Part shown: in pieces, positions 1 through 10,127 of the stretch
Layout: the number at the start of each line of letters is the position of its first letter
How positions within the stretch are numbered: the stretch's first letter is position 1
DNA from: Chitinophagaceae bacterium
GTDB lineage: Bacteria > Bacteroidota > Bacteroidia > Chitinophagales > Chitinophagaceae
Assembly: GCA_027489035.1 (NCBI GenBank)
Contig: JAIYAN010000018.1
Coordinates: 1 to 60,921 of the forward strand
Direction of reading: 5' to 3'
DNA length: 60,921 nucleotides
Notes under the pieces: generated by a model
Database searches by the model: none
The model's input: only the letters and a program-made list of their open reading frames with translations
What the model was told of the DNA's origin: nothing
Made by a program: the position numbers and the translations under genes

Positions 1-2268
1 CCATCAAATGCGGTAATCAATTGGACAAACACACAAACATCAATCGGCTTATTGGCAAATGGAACTGGAAATATTGCAGCTTTTCAAGCGACAAATACAA
101 CAGGTTCATCTATAACTGCAAATATCTCTGCAACTCCAAATTTTCAAGGTTGTGTTGGAAATACAGAGAACTTTACCATTCAAGTAAATCCAACTCCAAC
201 AGTAGATCAACCTGCAAATCAACACGTATGTTATGGCGCTTCAACTTCATTGATTGAATTCAACAGTATTATCCCAGGTACCACATTTAATTGGATCAAC
301 AACAATTCAAATATTGGAATGCCAATGAGTGGAAGTGGAAACATATCGTCTTTCACGCCAACAAATAATAATGCGTTTTCAGATACCGCATTTATTTCTG
401 TAATGCCTGTTTTAAATGGATGTAATGGTGTACCTAAATCATTTTATATCGCAGTTTCACCAAATTTCAATTTCACTGCACCTTCAAATCAAACTTATTG
501 CACTGGACAAATTACTTCGTTAATTAATTTTAATTCAACGGCTAATGGCACAAGCATTAATTGGGTAAACAATAATTCTAGCATAGGTTTAGCCAGTTCG
601 GGAACAGGAAATATTCCTCCATTTGTGGCAACAAATTCCAGTAATGTAATTGCAAATGCAAACATAATTGTGACTTCTACTTATTTGAATTGTCCTATAA
701 TTACCCATAGTTTCAATATACAAGTAAATCCAAGTTTAACAATTCAACAGCCAGCAAATATTGAAGTTTGTCCTGGTCAAACTATAAATCAAATTCAATT
801 TTTAGGAAACGTTTCAGGTGCTTCATATACTTGGAGTAATACAAATACAAACATTGGTTTAGCTGCAAACGGAGTAGGGAATATAGCATCTTTCACCGCT
901 TTAAATAATAGTAGTGTAAGCATAAATGCACAAATAACTGTAATCGGTGTTAGCAATGGATGTACTCCGGTTCAACGTATTTTCTCAATAAATGTAAATC
1001 CATCTCCAGTAATCAATAATATTTTAGATGTTGTTGTTTGTCATGGAAAAATTACAGACACCATATTTTTAGTTGGACCTAACGTTGGAACTCAATACAC
1101 ATGGACTAATTCAAATCCTCGAATTGGATTAGCGCCAAGAGGATCTGGACATATTATGCCATTTTTGGCAACAAACAATACTTCAGAAATGCAATCAGGA
1201 TTGATTGAAATAATTGGCGAAACTCCTGCACATTGTACAGCTTTAGTAAAAGTATTCAAGATTTTTGTAAACCCAATACCAAGCTTATCTACAAATAATG
1301 ATTTAAATATTTGTAGAGGGTCTAACGCATCACTAAGTGTTTCTGGAGCTAGTAGCTATTCATGGACGCCAGTTAATGGATTAAGTTGTTCAAATTGTAG
1401 TAATCCAACGGTTACAGGTTCTGCAACTACGACTTATTTTGTTGAAGGAACTAATGCAAATGGCTGTAAAAGTGTTGATTCAATTAAAGTAAATGTTAAT
1501 CAACCTTTTGACATGATTGTATCTCCAAACGATACCGTTTGCGCAGGAAAATCAATACAATTAAATGCAAATAGGGCAACAAGATACCAATGGTCACCGG
1601 TTACAGGTTTAAGTAATCCAAATATTGCAAATCCAATTGCAACACCAAGCATGAGTACTATTTATACGGTTGTTGGTTATGATGCAATGGGATGCTTTAC
1701 AGATACGGCTTCTGTTTATTTAATGATTGGTCAAAACCCCACAGTTAGTGTTGGTCCAGACATTAGTGCCCAAACTGGATCAGTGATAAATTTAAATAGT
1801 ACTGTTCAATCTGGAACCAGTGTTTCTTATAATTGGAGCCCTTCAAATCAATTAAGTTGCAATAATTGTCCAAATCCTTCGTTAACTATAACAGGAAATC
1901 AAATGCTAACACTTACCGTTCAAAATAAATATGGTTGTACGGCAGTTGATTCGCTTTATATAGTAACGTTTTGTAAAAATGCACAAGTGTTTGTAGCTAA
2001 TGCATTTACTCCTGATGGAGACAATATAAACGATATGTTGATAGTAAGAGGAACTGGAATAAGTGTAAAATCGTTTAGGGTTTTCAACAGATGGGGAAAT
2101 GTAGTTTTTGAAAAGCAACATTTTCAACCAAATGATCCTAAATATGGTTGGAATGGAAAAGTAAATGGCGTACCTGCAACACCTGATGTTTATGTTTATA
2201 TCGCAGAAGTTACTTGTGACAATGGCACCGTATATTTTCACAAAGGGAATACAACGATTTTAAAATAA
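1..2268 (+). CDS. T9SS-exported repeat adhesin, 3' part (gliding-motility-associated C-terminal domain)
   Basis: The frame is open from the first base, so the 5' end lies outside the window; a TTG at 52 is only an internal codon. The 755 visible residues hold at least five PKD/Ig-like repeats of about 88 residues, each with W-x-NNN-x-x-IG and a G-x-GNI-x-x-F core, then three shorter units built round WSP/WTP with a C-x-x-C (for example LSCSNCSNPT). The last 93 residues are the CHU_C/type B T9SS sorting domain: FTPDGDN, FRVFNRWGNVVFE, GWNGK, DVYVYIAEV. Proteins of this build are exported by T9SS and shed or kept at the surface as adhesins or gliding factors. The PorP/SprF gene starts 9 bases downstream, the usual pairing. 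Which ligand it binds cannot be read from the sequence. Confidence 0.9.
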   Translation, partial: PSNAVINWTNTQTSIGLLANGTGNIAAFQATNTTGSSITANISATPNFQGCVGNTENFTIQVNPTPTVDQPANQHVCYGASTSLIEFNSIIPGTTFNWINNNSNIGMPMSGSGNISSFTPTNNNAFSDTAFISVMPVLNGCNGVPKSFYIAVSPNFNFTAPSNQTYCTGQITSLINFNSTANGTSINWVNNNSSIGLASSGTGNIPPFVATNSSNVIANANIIVTSTYLNCPIITHSFNIQVNPSLTIQQPANIEVCPGQTINQIQFLGNVSGASYTWSNTNTNIGLAANGVGNIASFTALNNSSVSINAQITVIGVSNGCTPVQRIFSINVNPSPVINNILDVVVCHGKITDTIFLVGPNVGTQYTWTNSNPRIGLAPRGSGHIMPFLATNNTSEMQSGLIEIIGETPAHCTALVKVFKIFVNPIPSLSTNNDLNICRGSNASLSVSGASSYSWTPVNGLSCSNCSNPTVTGSATTTYFVEGTNANGCKSVDSIKVNVNQPFDMIVSPNDTVCAGKSIQLNANRATRYQWSPVTGLSNPNIANPIATPSMSTIYTVVGYDAMGCFTDTASVYLMIGQNPTVSVGPDISAQTGSVINLNSTVQSGTSVSYNWSPSNQLSCNNCPNPSLTITGNQMLTLTVQNKYGCTAVDSLYIVTFCKNAQVFVANAFTPDGDNINDMLIVRGTGISVKSFRVFNRWGNVVFEKQHFQPNDPKYGWNGKVNGVPATPDVYVYIAEVTCDNGTVYFHKGNTTILK

Positions 2269-2277
2269 ATACCTACT

Positions 2278-3315
2278 ATGAAAAACAAAATTTACACCTC
2301 ATTATTCATCATTATTTTTGTACTCATTTTATCGAAATTATCAAAAGCTCAAGACATCAATTTTTCACAATTTTACGATTTGCCTGTTTTGAGAAATCCT
2401 GCAATTGCTGGATTGTTTAACGGAGATGTACGCGTAACCTCTGGATTTAGAAACCAATGGCAAAGTGTAACCGTTCCATATAGAACAATTGCATTGGCAG
2501 CTGAATTCAAAAAAATGGTCTCTTATCAATCTGGCGATTTTGTAACATTTGGATTTCAAACTACAAACGATGTGGCTGGGGATTCAAAATTAAGTAGAAC
2601 ACAATTTTTCCCATTTTTAAATTATCATAAATCTTTAAGCGAAAACAAAAGAACTTTTATTTCAGCTGCATTTATGGCTGGTCCAGTTATGCAACAATTT
2701 GATCCAACCAAATTACAATTTGATGATCAATATTTGGGCGGTTCTTTCAGTGCTGCAAACCCTACACAACAAACCCTAAGCAATACTCGATTAACCTATT
2801 GGGATCCAACTGCTGGAATTAGCATCAGTGGAGAATCCGGTGAATCTTCGTCTTATTATTTGGGTTTTGGATTATTTCATTTTACTAAACCACGAGTTTC
2901 CTTTCAACCACAGAATGATTTTAAATTAAACCCAAAATATGTTTTAAATGCAGGCTATACCACACCAACAAGTGATTATGATCGAGCAACTTTTTATTTG
3001 GATTTATTTAAACAAGGTGGAGCAGCTCAAGGTCAAGGTGGCGTATTGATTACACATGATTTAGTTCAAACTGAGGATGATGAAAAAGTTAGTATTTCAG
3101 GAGGTTTATTTTATAGATTAAATGATGCCATTATTCCTGTAATAAAAATTGATTATTATAAATTAAGTTTTGGTACTACATATGACATTAATGTAGGCAA
3201 ATTGGTTCCAGCTTCTCAACACAGAGGTGGAGTAGAGCTAACAATGTCCTATAAAGCCTTTTCACCAAATCACATTTACGATCCTAATTATCAATCAAAA
3301 TGTCCTAGGTTTTAA
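2278..3315 (+). CDS. PorP/SprF family type IX secretion system outer-membrane protein
   Basis: This is a 345-residue protein with a signal peptide (about residues 1-24, cleavage near SKAQ) and the family's opening FSQFYDLPVLRNPAIAG, followed by GFRNQWQSV. The rest alternates short beta strands, as expected for the 14-strand PorP-type barrel, and ends in an Asn/Tyr-rich tail. PorP/SprF proteins bind PorE/PorK-type components or handle partner adhesins with type B sorting domains. Placement directly behind the adhesin suggests a dedicated partner rather than the core PorP, which normally sits beside porKLMN. Length is typical for the family. Confidence 0.92.
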   Translation: MKNKIYTSLFIIIFVLILSKLSKAQDINFSQFYDLPVLRNPAIAGLFNGDVRVTSGFRNQWQSVTVPYRTIALAAEFKKMVSYQSGDFVTFGFQTTNDVAGDSKLSRTQFFPFLNYHKSLSENKRTFISAAFMAGPVMQQFDPTKLQFDDQYLGGSFSAANPTQQTLSNTRLTYWDPTAGISISGESGESSSYYLGFGLFHFTKPRVSFQPQNDFKLNPKYVLNAGYTTPTSDYDRATFYLDLFKQGGAAQGQGGVLITHDLVQTEDDEKVSISGGLFYRLNDAIIPVIKIDYYKLSFGTTYDINVGKLVPASQHRGGVELTMSYKAFSPNHIYDPNYQSKCPRF

Positions 3316-3357
3316 TCTATATTACAACTTGGTATATAAAATTTGAAATTCAATTTT

Positions 3358-4146
3358 TTACAAACATCCCGTTCTTCCCCCATCCACAGGAAGATTAATG
3401 CCATTTATATAAGCTGCAGCTGGCGAGCATAAAAATGCAACAGCAGCTCCAAATTCTTCAGGTTGCCCAATTCTACCAGCCGGAATTTCTGATACGAGCT
3501 CATGCATCACTTGTTCTGGTGATTTTCCAGAATCCTTCGATTTTTTATCGATTACATAATCAGCACGAACCGTTTGGGTAAATCCTGGAAGCACGTTATT
3601 TACCGTTATGCCAAAGCCTCCTAGCTCAACAGACAAAGTTTTGCTCCAATTGGCAACCGCAGCTCTTATGGTATTGCTTACACCCAATCCAGCAATCGGC
3701 TGTTTTATAGAAGTTGAAATTACGTTTATAATTCGGCCAAAACCCGCTTCCTTCATGCCTTTTACTACAGCTTGTGTTAGTATATGATTGCATACCAAAT
3801 GATTATTGAAAGCTTCTACAAAAGAATCCACTTTTGCATCGATGGCTTTTCCACCTGCTGGTCCACCAGTATTATTAATTAGAATATGAATTGTTTTCTC
3901 ATTTTTTAAATATGAATTAATTGCAGTTTCAACATTATGCGCATTCGAGAAATCTGCAACAATATAATCGTGCGTTTGTCCTTTTGAATTGTCTAATTTG
4001 GTTATTGCTACTTTTAATTTTTCTTCGTCTCTAGCCATTAAAGTAACATTTGCACCCAACAAAGAAATCTCTACCGCAGAGGCCAATCCCAAACCTTGAG
4101 AGCTTCCACATACCAATGCATTTTTATTCGTTAAATTTAAGTTCAT
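3358..4146 (-). CDS. SDR-family oxidoreductase with altered catalytic motif
   Basis: This 262-residue Rossmann protein has the classical SDR nucleotide motif (CGSSQGLGLA near residue 12), the NNTGG motif and a C-terminal PVDGG. The active-site YxxxK is absent: the aligned stretch reads VSNTIRAAVANWSK, giving S-x-x-x-R. This matches a FabG-like subfamily with SNxxR that I recall from many genomes, whose substrate is unknown. Its ATG overlaps the stop of the YkgJ gene (ATGA), so the two are translated together. The usual name 3-oxoacyl-ACP reductase should not be trusted here. Confidence 0.85.
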   Translation of the reverse strand: MNLNLTNKNALVCGSSQGLGLASAVEISLLGANVTLMARDEEKLKVAITKLDNSKGQTHDYIVADFSNAHNVETAINSYLKNEKTIHILINNTGGPAGGKAIDAKVDSFVEAFNNHLVCNHILTQAVVKGMKEAGFGRIINVISTSIKQPIAGLGVSNTIRAAVANWSKTLSVELGGFGITVNNVLPGFTQTVRADYVIDKKSKDSGKSPEQVMHELVSEIPAGRIGQPEEFGAAVAFLCSPAAAYINGINLPVDGGRTGCL

Positions 4147-4556
4147 ATTTTTTCTGTAATTGATTGATTGTTAAAGAATTGCATTTTTATTTTTAATTGT
4201 TCTACAACGTTGTAAATTATTGGACAAATGCTATAATGTATAAGCGTCCCAAACAATCGGTCGTTAAAATTTGGTTTATCCAAATGCGGAAATGCCCTAC
4301 ATTCATTAAAGCGATTTTCGTAAATGGTACATTTCTTTTCTTCTAAAAAATGACAAGGGATTGTGTTGATAATCATTAAGCCGCTTTCTCCTTCTTCAAT
4401 ATATTTCTCTTTAAACGCTTTTACTGGCATGTCGAAATGCTGGGCTACTGTTTCAGATTCGGGTTGCGTTACATTTATCATCAGCCCTTTACAACAAGCA
4501 CCACATTGTGTACAATCTATTTTAGGTTCAATTTCTGAATTAAGCTCAAATACCAA
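4143..4556 (-). CDS. YkgJ-family cysteine-cluster protein, 5' end apparently frameshifted
   Basis: The protein carries the zinc/iron-binding cysteine cluster of the YkgJ family: CTQCGACCKG near residue 15, CHFLEEKKC near 68 and ENRFNECRAFPHL near 80. The only standard in-frame start is the TTG at 4556. The frame stays open upstream to about 4679 and reads like the normal family N-terminus (NDAFRQFLKNRDSEKIDQ) without any ATG. An ATG at 4687 lies in another frame; one extra base in the A5 run at 4671-4675 would join it to this frame. A -7 box at 4700-4707 fits that upstream start. Function is unknown. It is co-translated with the SDR gene. Confidence 0.8.
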   Translation of the reverse strand: MVFELNSEIEPKIDCTQCGACCKGLMINVTQPESETVAQHFDMPVKAFKEKYIEEGESGLMIINTIPCHFLEEKKCTIYENRFNECRAFPHLDKPNFNDRLFGTLIHYSICPIIYNVVEQLKIKMQFFNNQSITEKI

Positions 4557-4699
4557 TTGATCAATCTTTTCTGAATCCCTATTTTTTAGAAACTGCCTAA
4601 ATGCATCATTTTCATGCTGATTGGTTAATGCCTTACTTGCAATCGTTTCTTTATTGATTTCTATTTGGATAAAAATAATTTAAACATGAATAATATTTC

Positions 4700-4707
4700 C
4701 AAAACTA
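4700..4707 (-). promoter_or_regulatory. Probable -7 box for the YkgJ-SDR unit
   Basis: The minus strand reads TAGTTTTG, an exact TAnnTTTG box, 13 bases upstream of the ATG at 4687. No clear TTTG -33 element lies at the proper distance. Confidence 0.45.
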
Positions 4708-4849
4708 ATCAATTCGTATAAATAGTTTTGTTTTACACACATTATTACAAATTTGTGGATAAATCAACCTAATACAAAACAACTACAATAAGTTACATTC
4801 GCAAGCTAAAATGACTTGTTTTTTTGTAATTGATTAATATACAATTTCC
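4708..4849. other. Divergent intergenic region ahead of parE
   Basis: This AT-rich stretch separates the minus-strand YkgJ unit from parE. I see no hairpin terminator, RNA gene or exact TAnnTTTG box on the plus strand, so the parE promoter is not identified. Confidence 0.4.
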
Positions 4850-6739
4850 ATGACTGAAAAAGATTTATTTGCATATAACGAAGACAGTATAAAAAGCTTG
4901 GATTGGAGAGAACATATTCGTTTACGTCCGGGTATGTATATCGGTAAATTGGGAGATGGTAGTAGTCCAGATGATGGCGTTTACGTTCTTATTAAAGAGG
5001 TAATAGACAATTGTATCGATGAGCACACCATGGGATATGGAAAAAATGTTGATGTTACCATCAACGGAAATACAATCACCGTGCGTGATTTTGGTAGAGG
5101 TATTCCTTTAGGTAAAGTAGTGGATGTGGTGAGTAAAATAAATACAGGTGCTAAATACGACAGTAAAGCTTTTCAAAAAAGTGTGGGATTGAACGGGGTG
5201 GGTACAAAAGCTGTAAACGCATTAAGCAATCATTTTAAAGTAACGGCATACCGCGATGGTAAAGAAAAAACAGCTGAATTTGAAAAAGGAATTTTAGTTA
5301 AAGAACATAAAGAAATTGCTACAAAAGAAAGCAATGGCACTTTTGTGACTTTTGTACCAGATGATACCGTTTTCAAAAACTTTCATTTTGTACAAGAATA
5401 TTTAGATAAACAATTTTGGAACTACTGCTATTTGAATGCCGGATTGGTGATGAATTTGAATGGCAAGCGATATGTGAGTAAAAATGGATTATTTGATTTA
5501 TTGGCGAGTAAAGTAAATCAGGATGAAATTCGTTATCCCATTGTTCATTTAAAAGGAGAAGATATAGAGGTTACATTTACGCACGGCAATGGCTATGGTG
5601 AAGAGTATTACAGTTTTGTAAACGGACAATTTACCACCCAAGGAGGAACGCATTTGGCCGCATTCAGAGAAGGATTTGTAAAAACGATTCGAGAGTTTTT
5701 TAAGAAAGATTATGACGCAACAGATATAAGAGGAAGTATTTGTGCAGCTATTTCCGTTCGTGTTCAAGAGCCCGTTTTTGAAAGTCAAACGAAAACAAAA
5801 TTGGGTTCTCAAACCGTTTATGAAGATGGGCCAAGCATGAAAAATTTTGTTGGCGAATTTTTAATGCGTGAATTGGATAACTTCTTACATCGTAATCCAA
5901 CGGTTGCCGATGCTATGAAAAAGCGCATCGAACAAAATGAAAGAGAAAGAAAAGAATTGGCGGGTATAAAAAAACTGGCGAATGAAAGGGCAAAAAAAGC
6001 CAATTTACACAATAAGAAATTGCGCGATTGCAAGTACCACTATAATGATGAGCCAACAGGAAAAGAAAAAGACACCATCATTGAAAAACAAAAAGAATCT
6101 TCCATTTTTATTACCGAAGGAGATAGTGCTAGTGGATCGATTACAAAAGCACGTAATGTAAATACACAAGCCGTTTTCAGTTTACGTGGTAAGCCATTAA
6201 ATTGCTTTAGCTTAACCAAAAAAGTAGTTTACGAAAATGAAGAATTCAACCTTTTACAACATGCTTTAAATATTGAAGAAGGATACGAAGGCTTACGTTA
6301 CAACAACATCATTATTGCAACCGATGCCGATGTGGATGGTATGCATATTCGTTTGTTGTTGATGACATTCTTTCTTCAATTTTTCCCAGATTTAGTGAAG
6401 AATGGCCATGTATATATTTTAGAAACCCCATTGTTCAGGGTTCGTAACAAACAAGAAACCATTTACTGTTACGACGAAACTGAAAAACAAGCAGCGATGA
6501 AAAAGTTGGGTTCAAAACCAGAGATCACACGATTTAAAGGATTGGGTGAAATTAGTCCGGGTGAATTTGCTCGTTTTATTGGCGCAGATATGAAACTTCA
6601 ACCAGTAATCATGGAAACAGGCGAACACATTCAGAATTTATTGGAATATTACATGGGTAAAAACACACCACAACGTCAGGATTTTATCATTGACAATTTA
6701 AAAATAGAGCTTGACTTGGTGGAAGAAACTATAAAATAA
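4850..6739 (+). CDS. parE: DNA topoisomerase IV subunit B
   Basis: The 629-residue protein is the ATPase subunit of a type IIA topoisomerase. The GHKL site is visible as [13 protein letters not shown] (Mg-binding Asn), DFGRGIP and [14 protein letters not shown]. The transducer domain follows, and the TOPRIM domain has ITEGDSASG and the metal-binding [12 protein letters not shown], ending in RFKGLGEI. The short length and the early [18 protein letters not shown] support ParE rather than GyrB. ParC follows after one intervening gene, so both subunits come from one locus. It decatenates replicated chromosomes in the cytoplasm. Confidence 0.95.
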   Translation: MTEKDLFAYNEDSIKSLDWREHIRLRPGMYIGKLGDGSSPDDGVYVLIKEVIDNCIDEHTMGYGKNVDVTINGNTITVRDFGRGIPLGKVVDVVSKINTGAKYDSKAFQKSVGLNGVGTKAVNALSNHFKVTAYRDGKEKTAEFEKGILVKEHKEIATKESNGTFVTFVPDDTVFKNFHFVQEYLDKQFWNYCYLNAGLVMNLNGKRYVSKNGLFDLLASKVNQDEIRYPIVHLKGEDIEVTFTHGNGYGEEYYSFVNGQFTTQGGTHLAAFREGFVKTIREFFKKDYDATDIRGSICAAISVRVQEPVFESQTKTKLGSQTVYEDGPSMKNFVGEFLMRELDNFLHRNPTVADAMKKRIEQNERERKELAGIKKLANERAKKANLHNKKLRDCKYHYNDEPTGKEKDTIIEKQKESSIFITEGDSASGSITKARNVNTQAVFSLRGKPLNCFSLTKKVVYENEEFNLLQHALNIEEGYEGLRYNNIIIATDADVDGMHIRLLLMTFFLQFFPDLVKNGHVYILETPLFRVRNKQETIYCYDETEKQAAMKKLGSKPEITRFKGLGEISPGEFARFIGADMKLQPVIMETGEHIQNLLEYYMGKNTPQRQDFIIDNLKIELDLVEETIK

Positions 6740-6756
6740 TTTGAAAAAAATAAAAG

Positions 6757-7575
6757 ATGATACATGTTGTTTTTAATGAAGCTGATGTAAAAGTTTTAGC
6801 ATCAGCAATCGAATTGGATGAGCATTTAAGTGGTAAGATAATATGCATTCAGGATGATTATTCGGTTGGCCCAATCGACAATATTTATGAGGATGCTGGA
6901 ATCGAAGCTAGAAAAGAATGGTGGAAAATGGTTTGTGAGGGCGGAGATTATGAAAGCAAAACAAAAGATGCTGCAATAGATGATTATGCTACTGTTTCTG
7001 AAATGATACAATCCTTTCAAGAAAATGAAACGGAACATATTTGGATTTGGGCAGCACAAAACAAACACGATGTTTGTGGATACTACTGGCTGTTGCCATT
7101 CCTAAAACCATTTCAAGGAAGGGTACAAATTTTATACCTTAACAATCTTCCATTCATCAACGAGAAAGGAAATATTTTCTATCCCGTTTGGTTGTCGGAA
7201 ATTCCTGCAAAAGAATTTTTGAAAGCAAAAAAGCTGGCGAGAGACATTACCCTTAGTGAGTTTGAAGTTGACCCGGATGAATGGACTAAACTATGTGGAG
7301 AAAATAAAAGCGTTAGAATTTTAGAAGGCGGAAAAAAGTTGATTCAGTATGATGTTGATTTTTACGACAATGAGTTAAAAAAGTTTATTTTGCCCGAATG
7401 GCAAAAAGCAGGAAAGATAATCCAGCAGTTTTTAAACAAATCTAAACATACAACGGGAGATGCATTTTTATTGTGGCGTTTAAAAGTTATGATTGCAATG
7501 GAAATGTTTGAAACGCAAGGGAAAATTGGGACAATGAAAGAATTTGAAATTAAATATCATTCAAAAGAAGATTAA
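6757..7575 (+). CDS. DUF1835 domain protein between parE and parC
   Basis: The 272-residue protein starts MIHVVFNEADVKVLASAI, followed by GPIDNIYE and WWKMV, which is the DUF1835 pattern; the C-terminal half (GDAFLLWRLKVMIAMEMFETQG) resembles the companion DUF3658. DUF1835 proteins have no settled biochemical role. Spacing is 17 bases from parE and 15 to parC, so all three are probably one transcript. There is no signal peptide or membrane segment. The context suggests a link to topoisomerase IV dosage or assembly, but that is only guilt by association. Confidence 0.85.
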   Translation: MIHVVFNEADVKVLASAIELDEHLSGKIICIQDDYSVGPIDNIYEDAGIEARKEWWKMVCEGGDYESKTKDAAIDDYATVSEMIQSFQENETEHIWIWAAQNKHDVCGYYWLLPFLKPFQGRVQILYLNNLPFINEKGNIFYPVWLSEIPAKEFLKAKKLARDITLSEFEVDPDEWTKLCGENKSVRILEGGKKLIQYDVDFYDNELKKFILPEWQKAGKIIQQFLNKSKHTTGDAFLLWRLKVMIAMEMFETQGKIGTMKEFEIKYHSKED

Positions 7576-7590
7576 GACAATTGGTTTAAT

Positions 7591-10107
7591 ATGGCAACAA
7601 AAAAAATAAAAGAGGAATATACACACAGCGACAAAGGGGTAAGCGGTCAATATAAAACTTGGTTTTTAGATTATGCAAGCTATGTAATATTAGAGCGTGC
7701 GGTTCCTGCAATTGAAGATGGTTTAAAGCCAGTTCAACGAAGAATCTTACATGCCATGAAAGAAATGGATGATGGTCGTTTTAATAAAGTGGCAAACATC
7801 ATCGGACAAAGTATGCAGTATCATCCGCATGGAGATGCCAGTATTGGAGATGCCATTGTAAACCTCGGACAAAAAGATATTTTAATAGAAACACAAGGTA
7901 ATTGGGGTGATGTAAGAACAGGAGATGATGCGGCAGCTGCCAGATATATTGAAGCTCGTTTAAGCAAATTTGCATTGGAAGTGGCTTTCAATGCCAAAAC
8001 CACCAATTGGCAATTGAGTTATGATGGTAGAAAAAACGAACCCATAACCTTACCCATGAAATTTCCTTTATTGTTGGCGCAAGGTGCCGAAGGAATTGCG
8101 GTGGGTTTGGCAACTAAAATATTACCGCATAATTTTTGTGAATTAATTGAAGCTTCAATTAAATATCTGAAAGGAAAGAAATTCGACATTTTACCTGATT
8201 TTCAAACAGGTGGAATGATGGATGCTTCCAATTATATGGAAGGTAAAAGAGGCGGAAAAATTCGAGTTCGTGCTAGCATTGAAGAACAAGACAAAAAAAC
8301 ATTGGTAATTCGTAGTGTACCCTTCGGCGTTACTACAACGCAATTAATGGAAAGCATTGTAAAAGCAAATGATCAAGGCAAAATTAAAATTAAAAAAGTA
8401 CTCGATCATACTGCAGCTGATATCGAAATCATCATCGAATTGGCTCCAGGTATTTCACCAGATATCACCATTGACGCCTTGTATGCGTTCACGGATTGTG
8501 AAGTAAGCATTTCGCCTAATGCTTGTGTAATTGTAGATAAAAAGCCACAGTTTCTTTCTGTAATAGATTTATTAAAAACATCTGCAGAAAATACAAAGAA
8601 TCTACTCAAACAAGAGCTCGAAATCAAACTAGCAGAGCTTCATGAAAAATGGCATTACACTTCATTAGAAAAAATATTCTTCGAAGAAAAAATTTATCAA
8701 GAGCTTGAAAAGAAACATGAAACCTGGGATAAAGTAATCTTGGCAATCGATAAAGCTTTTCAACCTTTCTTAAAAAAACTAAAAAGGGCCATCACACGTG
8801 AAGACATTTTAAAACTAACTGAAAAGCCTGTACGTAGAATTTACCGTCTTGACATTGATGAGTTAAATGAACAAATAAAAGGGTTAGAAGCTGAGATCAA
8901 ACAAGTAAAACATGATCTTGAAAACCTTAACGATTTTACCATTGCCTATTATGAAAATCTATTAAAAAAATATGGTAAGGGCAGAGAGCGTAAAACTGAA
9001 ATCAAGCAATTTGATGTAATTCAAGCAAAATCAGTAGCTATTGCCAACACTAAATTGTATGCGAATTTTGCAGATGGTTTTATAGGAACTGGGTTGAAAA
9101 AGGATGAGTTTATCATTGAATGTAGCGATTTGGACGACATTATTGCTTTCACCAAAGGTGGAAAAATGAAAGTCGTTCGTGTATCAGACAAAGTGTTTAT
9201 TGGCAAAGACATTATTTATGTTGCCGTGTTCCAAAAAAATGATGAACGCACCACGTATAATATGATTTATTTGGATGGAAAATCGGGGGTGAGTTATTCC
9301 AAAAGATTTAATGTTACTGGTGTTACCAGAGATAAAGAATACGATTTAACCAAAGGTTCCGAAAAAAGTAAAGTACATTATTTCTCAGCAAATGCTAATG
9401 GGGAAGCGGAAGTGGTAAAAATATCTTTAAGTCCAAACTGTACGGCAAGAATTAAAGAACTTGATTTTTATTTTGAAGAATTGGAAATTAAAGGAAGGGG
9501 TAGCATCGGTAATCAAGTAACCAAATATCCAGTGCGTACCATTAAATTCAAAGAAGCCGGAAAGTCAACATTGAGCGCAAAAAAATTATGGTTCGATGAT
9601 AAATTTGGTAGATTAAACACCGAAGAAAAAGGAACCTATTTGGGTATGTTTGATGCAGAAGATAGAATCTTGGTATTATACAATGATGGCAATTATGAAA
9701 TAACAGATCAGGAATTGATGCAGCGTTTTGAATCAGAAAAAATATTATTGATTGAAAAATATTATGCAGATAAAATTATCACTGCCATTTATCTTGATCA
9801 TGAAAAATTGCAATACAATATAAAGCGATTTAAAATTGAGACAACAACACTAAATACAAAGTTTTTATTTATCAAAGAAGGCAAAGACAATATGTTGGAA
9901 GCTGCTTCTACAAATTCGGATCCTATTTTGAAAGTAAATACAGGTAGAGGTCAGCTCGTTTCCACTAAAAAATTCAAAGTCGCAGATCTAGTAGAAGTCA
10001 TGGGTTGGAAAGCAATTGGGGCAAAACTTGTAGATTATTCGAAATCGGTAGATATGGAATGGGAAGTGGTTAAAGAAGACCTTAGTGGCCAAACGGAACT
10101 GTTTTAA
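7591..10107 (+). CDS. parC: DNA topoisomerase IV subunit A
   Basis: This 838-residue subunit holds the DNA breakage-reunion core. The winged-helix region (AIEDGLKPVQRRILHAM, then HPHGDASIGDAIV) leads to the catalytic tyrosine in AAARYIEARLSKFA. A long coiled-coil arm lies around residues 340-470 (EELEKKHETWDK to IKQVKHDLENLND), and a beta-rich C-terminal domain contains degenerate pinwheel blades (IGTGLKKDEFIIEC, FTKGGKMKVVRV). It pairs with the ParE encoded upstream. The Bacteroidota version is usually annotated as a gyrase/topo IV subunit A of this size. Confidence 0.95.
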   Translation: MATKKIKEEYTHSDKGVSGQYKTWFLDYASYVILERAVPAIEDGLKPVQRRILHAMKEMDDGRFNKVANIIGQSMQYHPHGDASIGDAIVNLGQKDILIETQGNWGDVRTGDDAAAARYIEARLSKFALEVAFNAKTTNWQLSYDGRKNEPITLPMKFPLLLAQGAEGIAVGLATKILPHNFCELIEASIKYLKGKKFDILPDFQTGGMMDASNYMEGKRGGKIRVRASIEEQDKKTLVIRSVPFGVTTTQLMESIVKANDQGKIKIKKVLDHTAADIEIIIELAPGISPDITIDALYAFTDCEVSISPNACVIVDKKPQFLSVIDLLKTSAENTKNLLKQELEIKLAELHEKWHYTSLEKIFFEEKIYQELEKKHETWDKVILAIDKAFQPFLKKLKRAITREDILKLTEKPVRRIYRLDIDELNEQIKGLEAEIKQVKHDLENLNDFTIAYYENLLKKYGKGRERKTEIKQFDVIQAKSVAIANTKLYANFADGFIGTGLKKDEFIIECSDLDDIIAFTKGGKMKVVRVSDKVFIGKDIIYVAVFQKNDERTTYNMIYLDGKSGVSYSKRFNVTGVTRDKEYDLTKGSEKSKVHYFSANANGEAEVVKISLSPNCTARIKELDFYFEELEIKGRGSIGNQVTKYPVRTIKFKEAGKSTLSAKKLWFDDKFGRLNTEEKGTYLGMFDAEDRILVLYNDGNYEITDQELMQRFESEKILLIEKYYADKIITAIYLDHEKLQYNIKRFKIETTTLNTKFLFIKEGKDNMLEAASTNSDPILKVNTGRGQLVSTKKFKVADLVEVMGWKAIGAKLVDYSKSVDMEWEVVKEDLSGQTELF

Positions 10108-10127
10108 ATCAAATAAAAAAATCAAAA

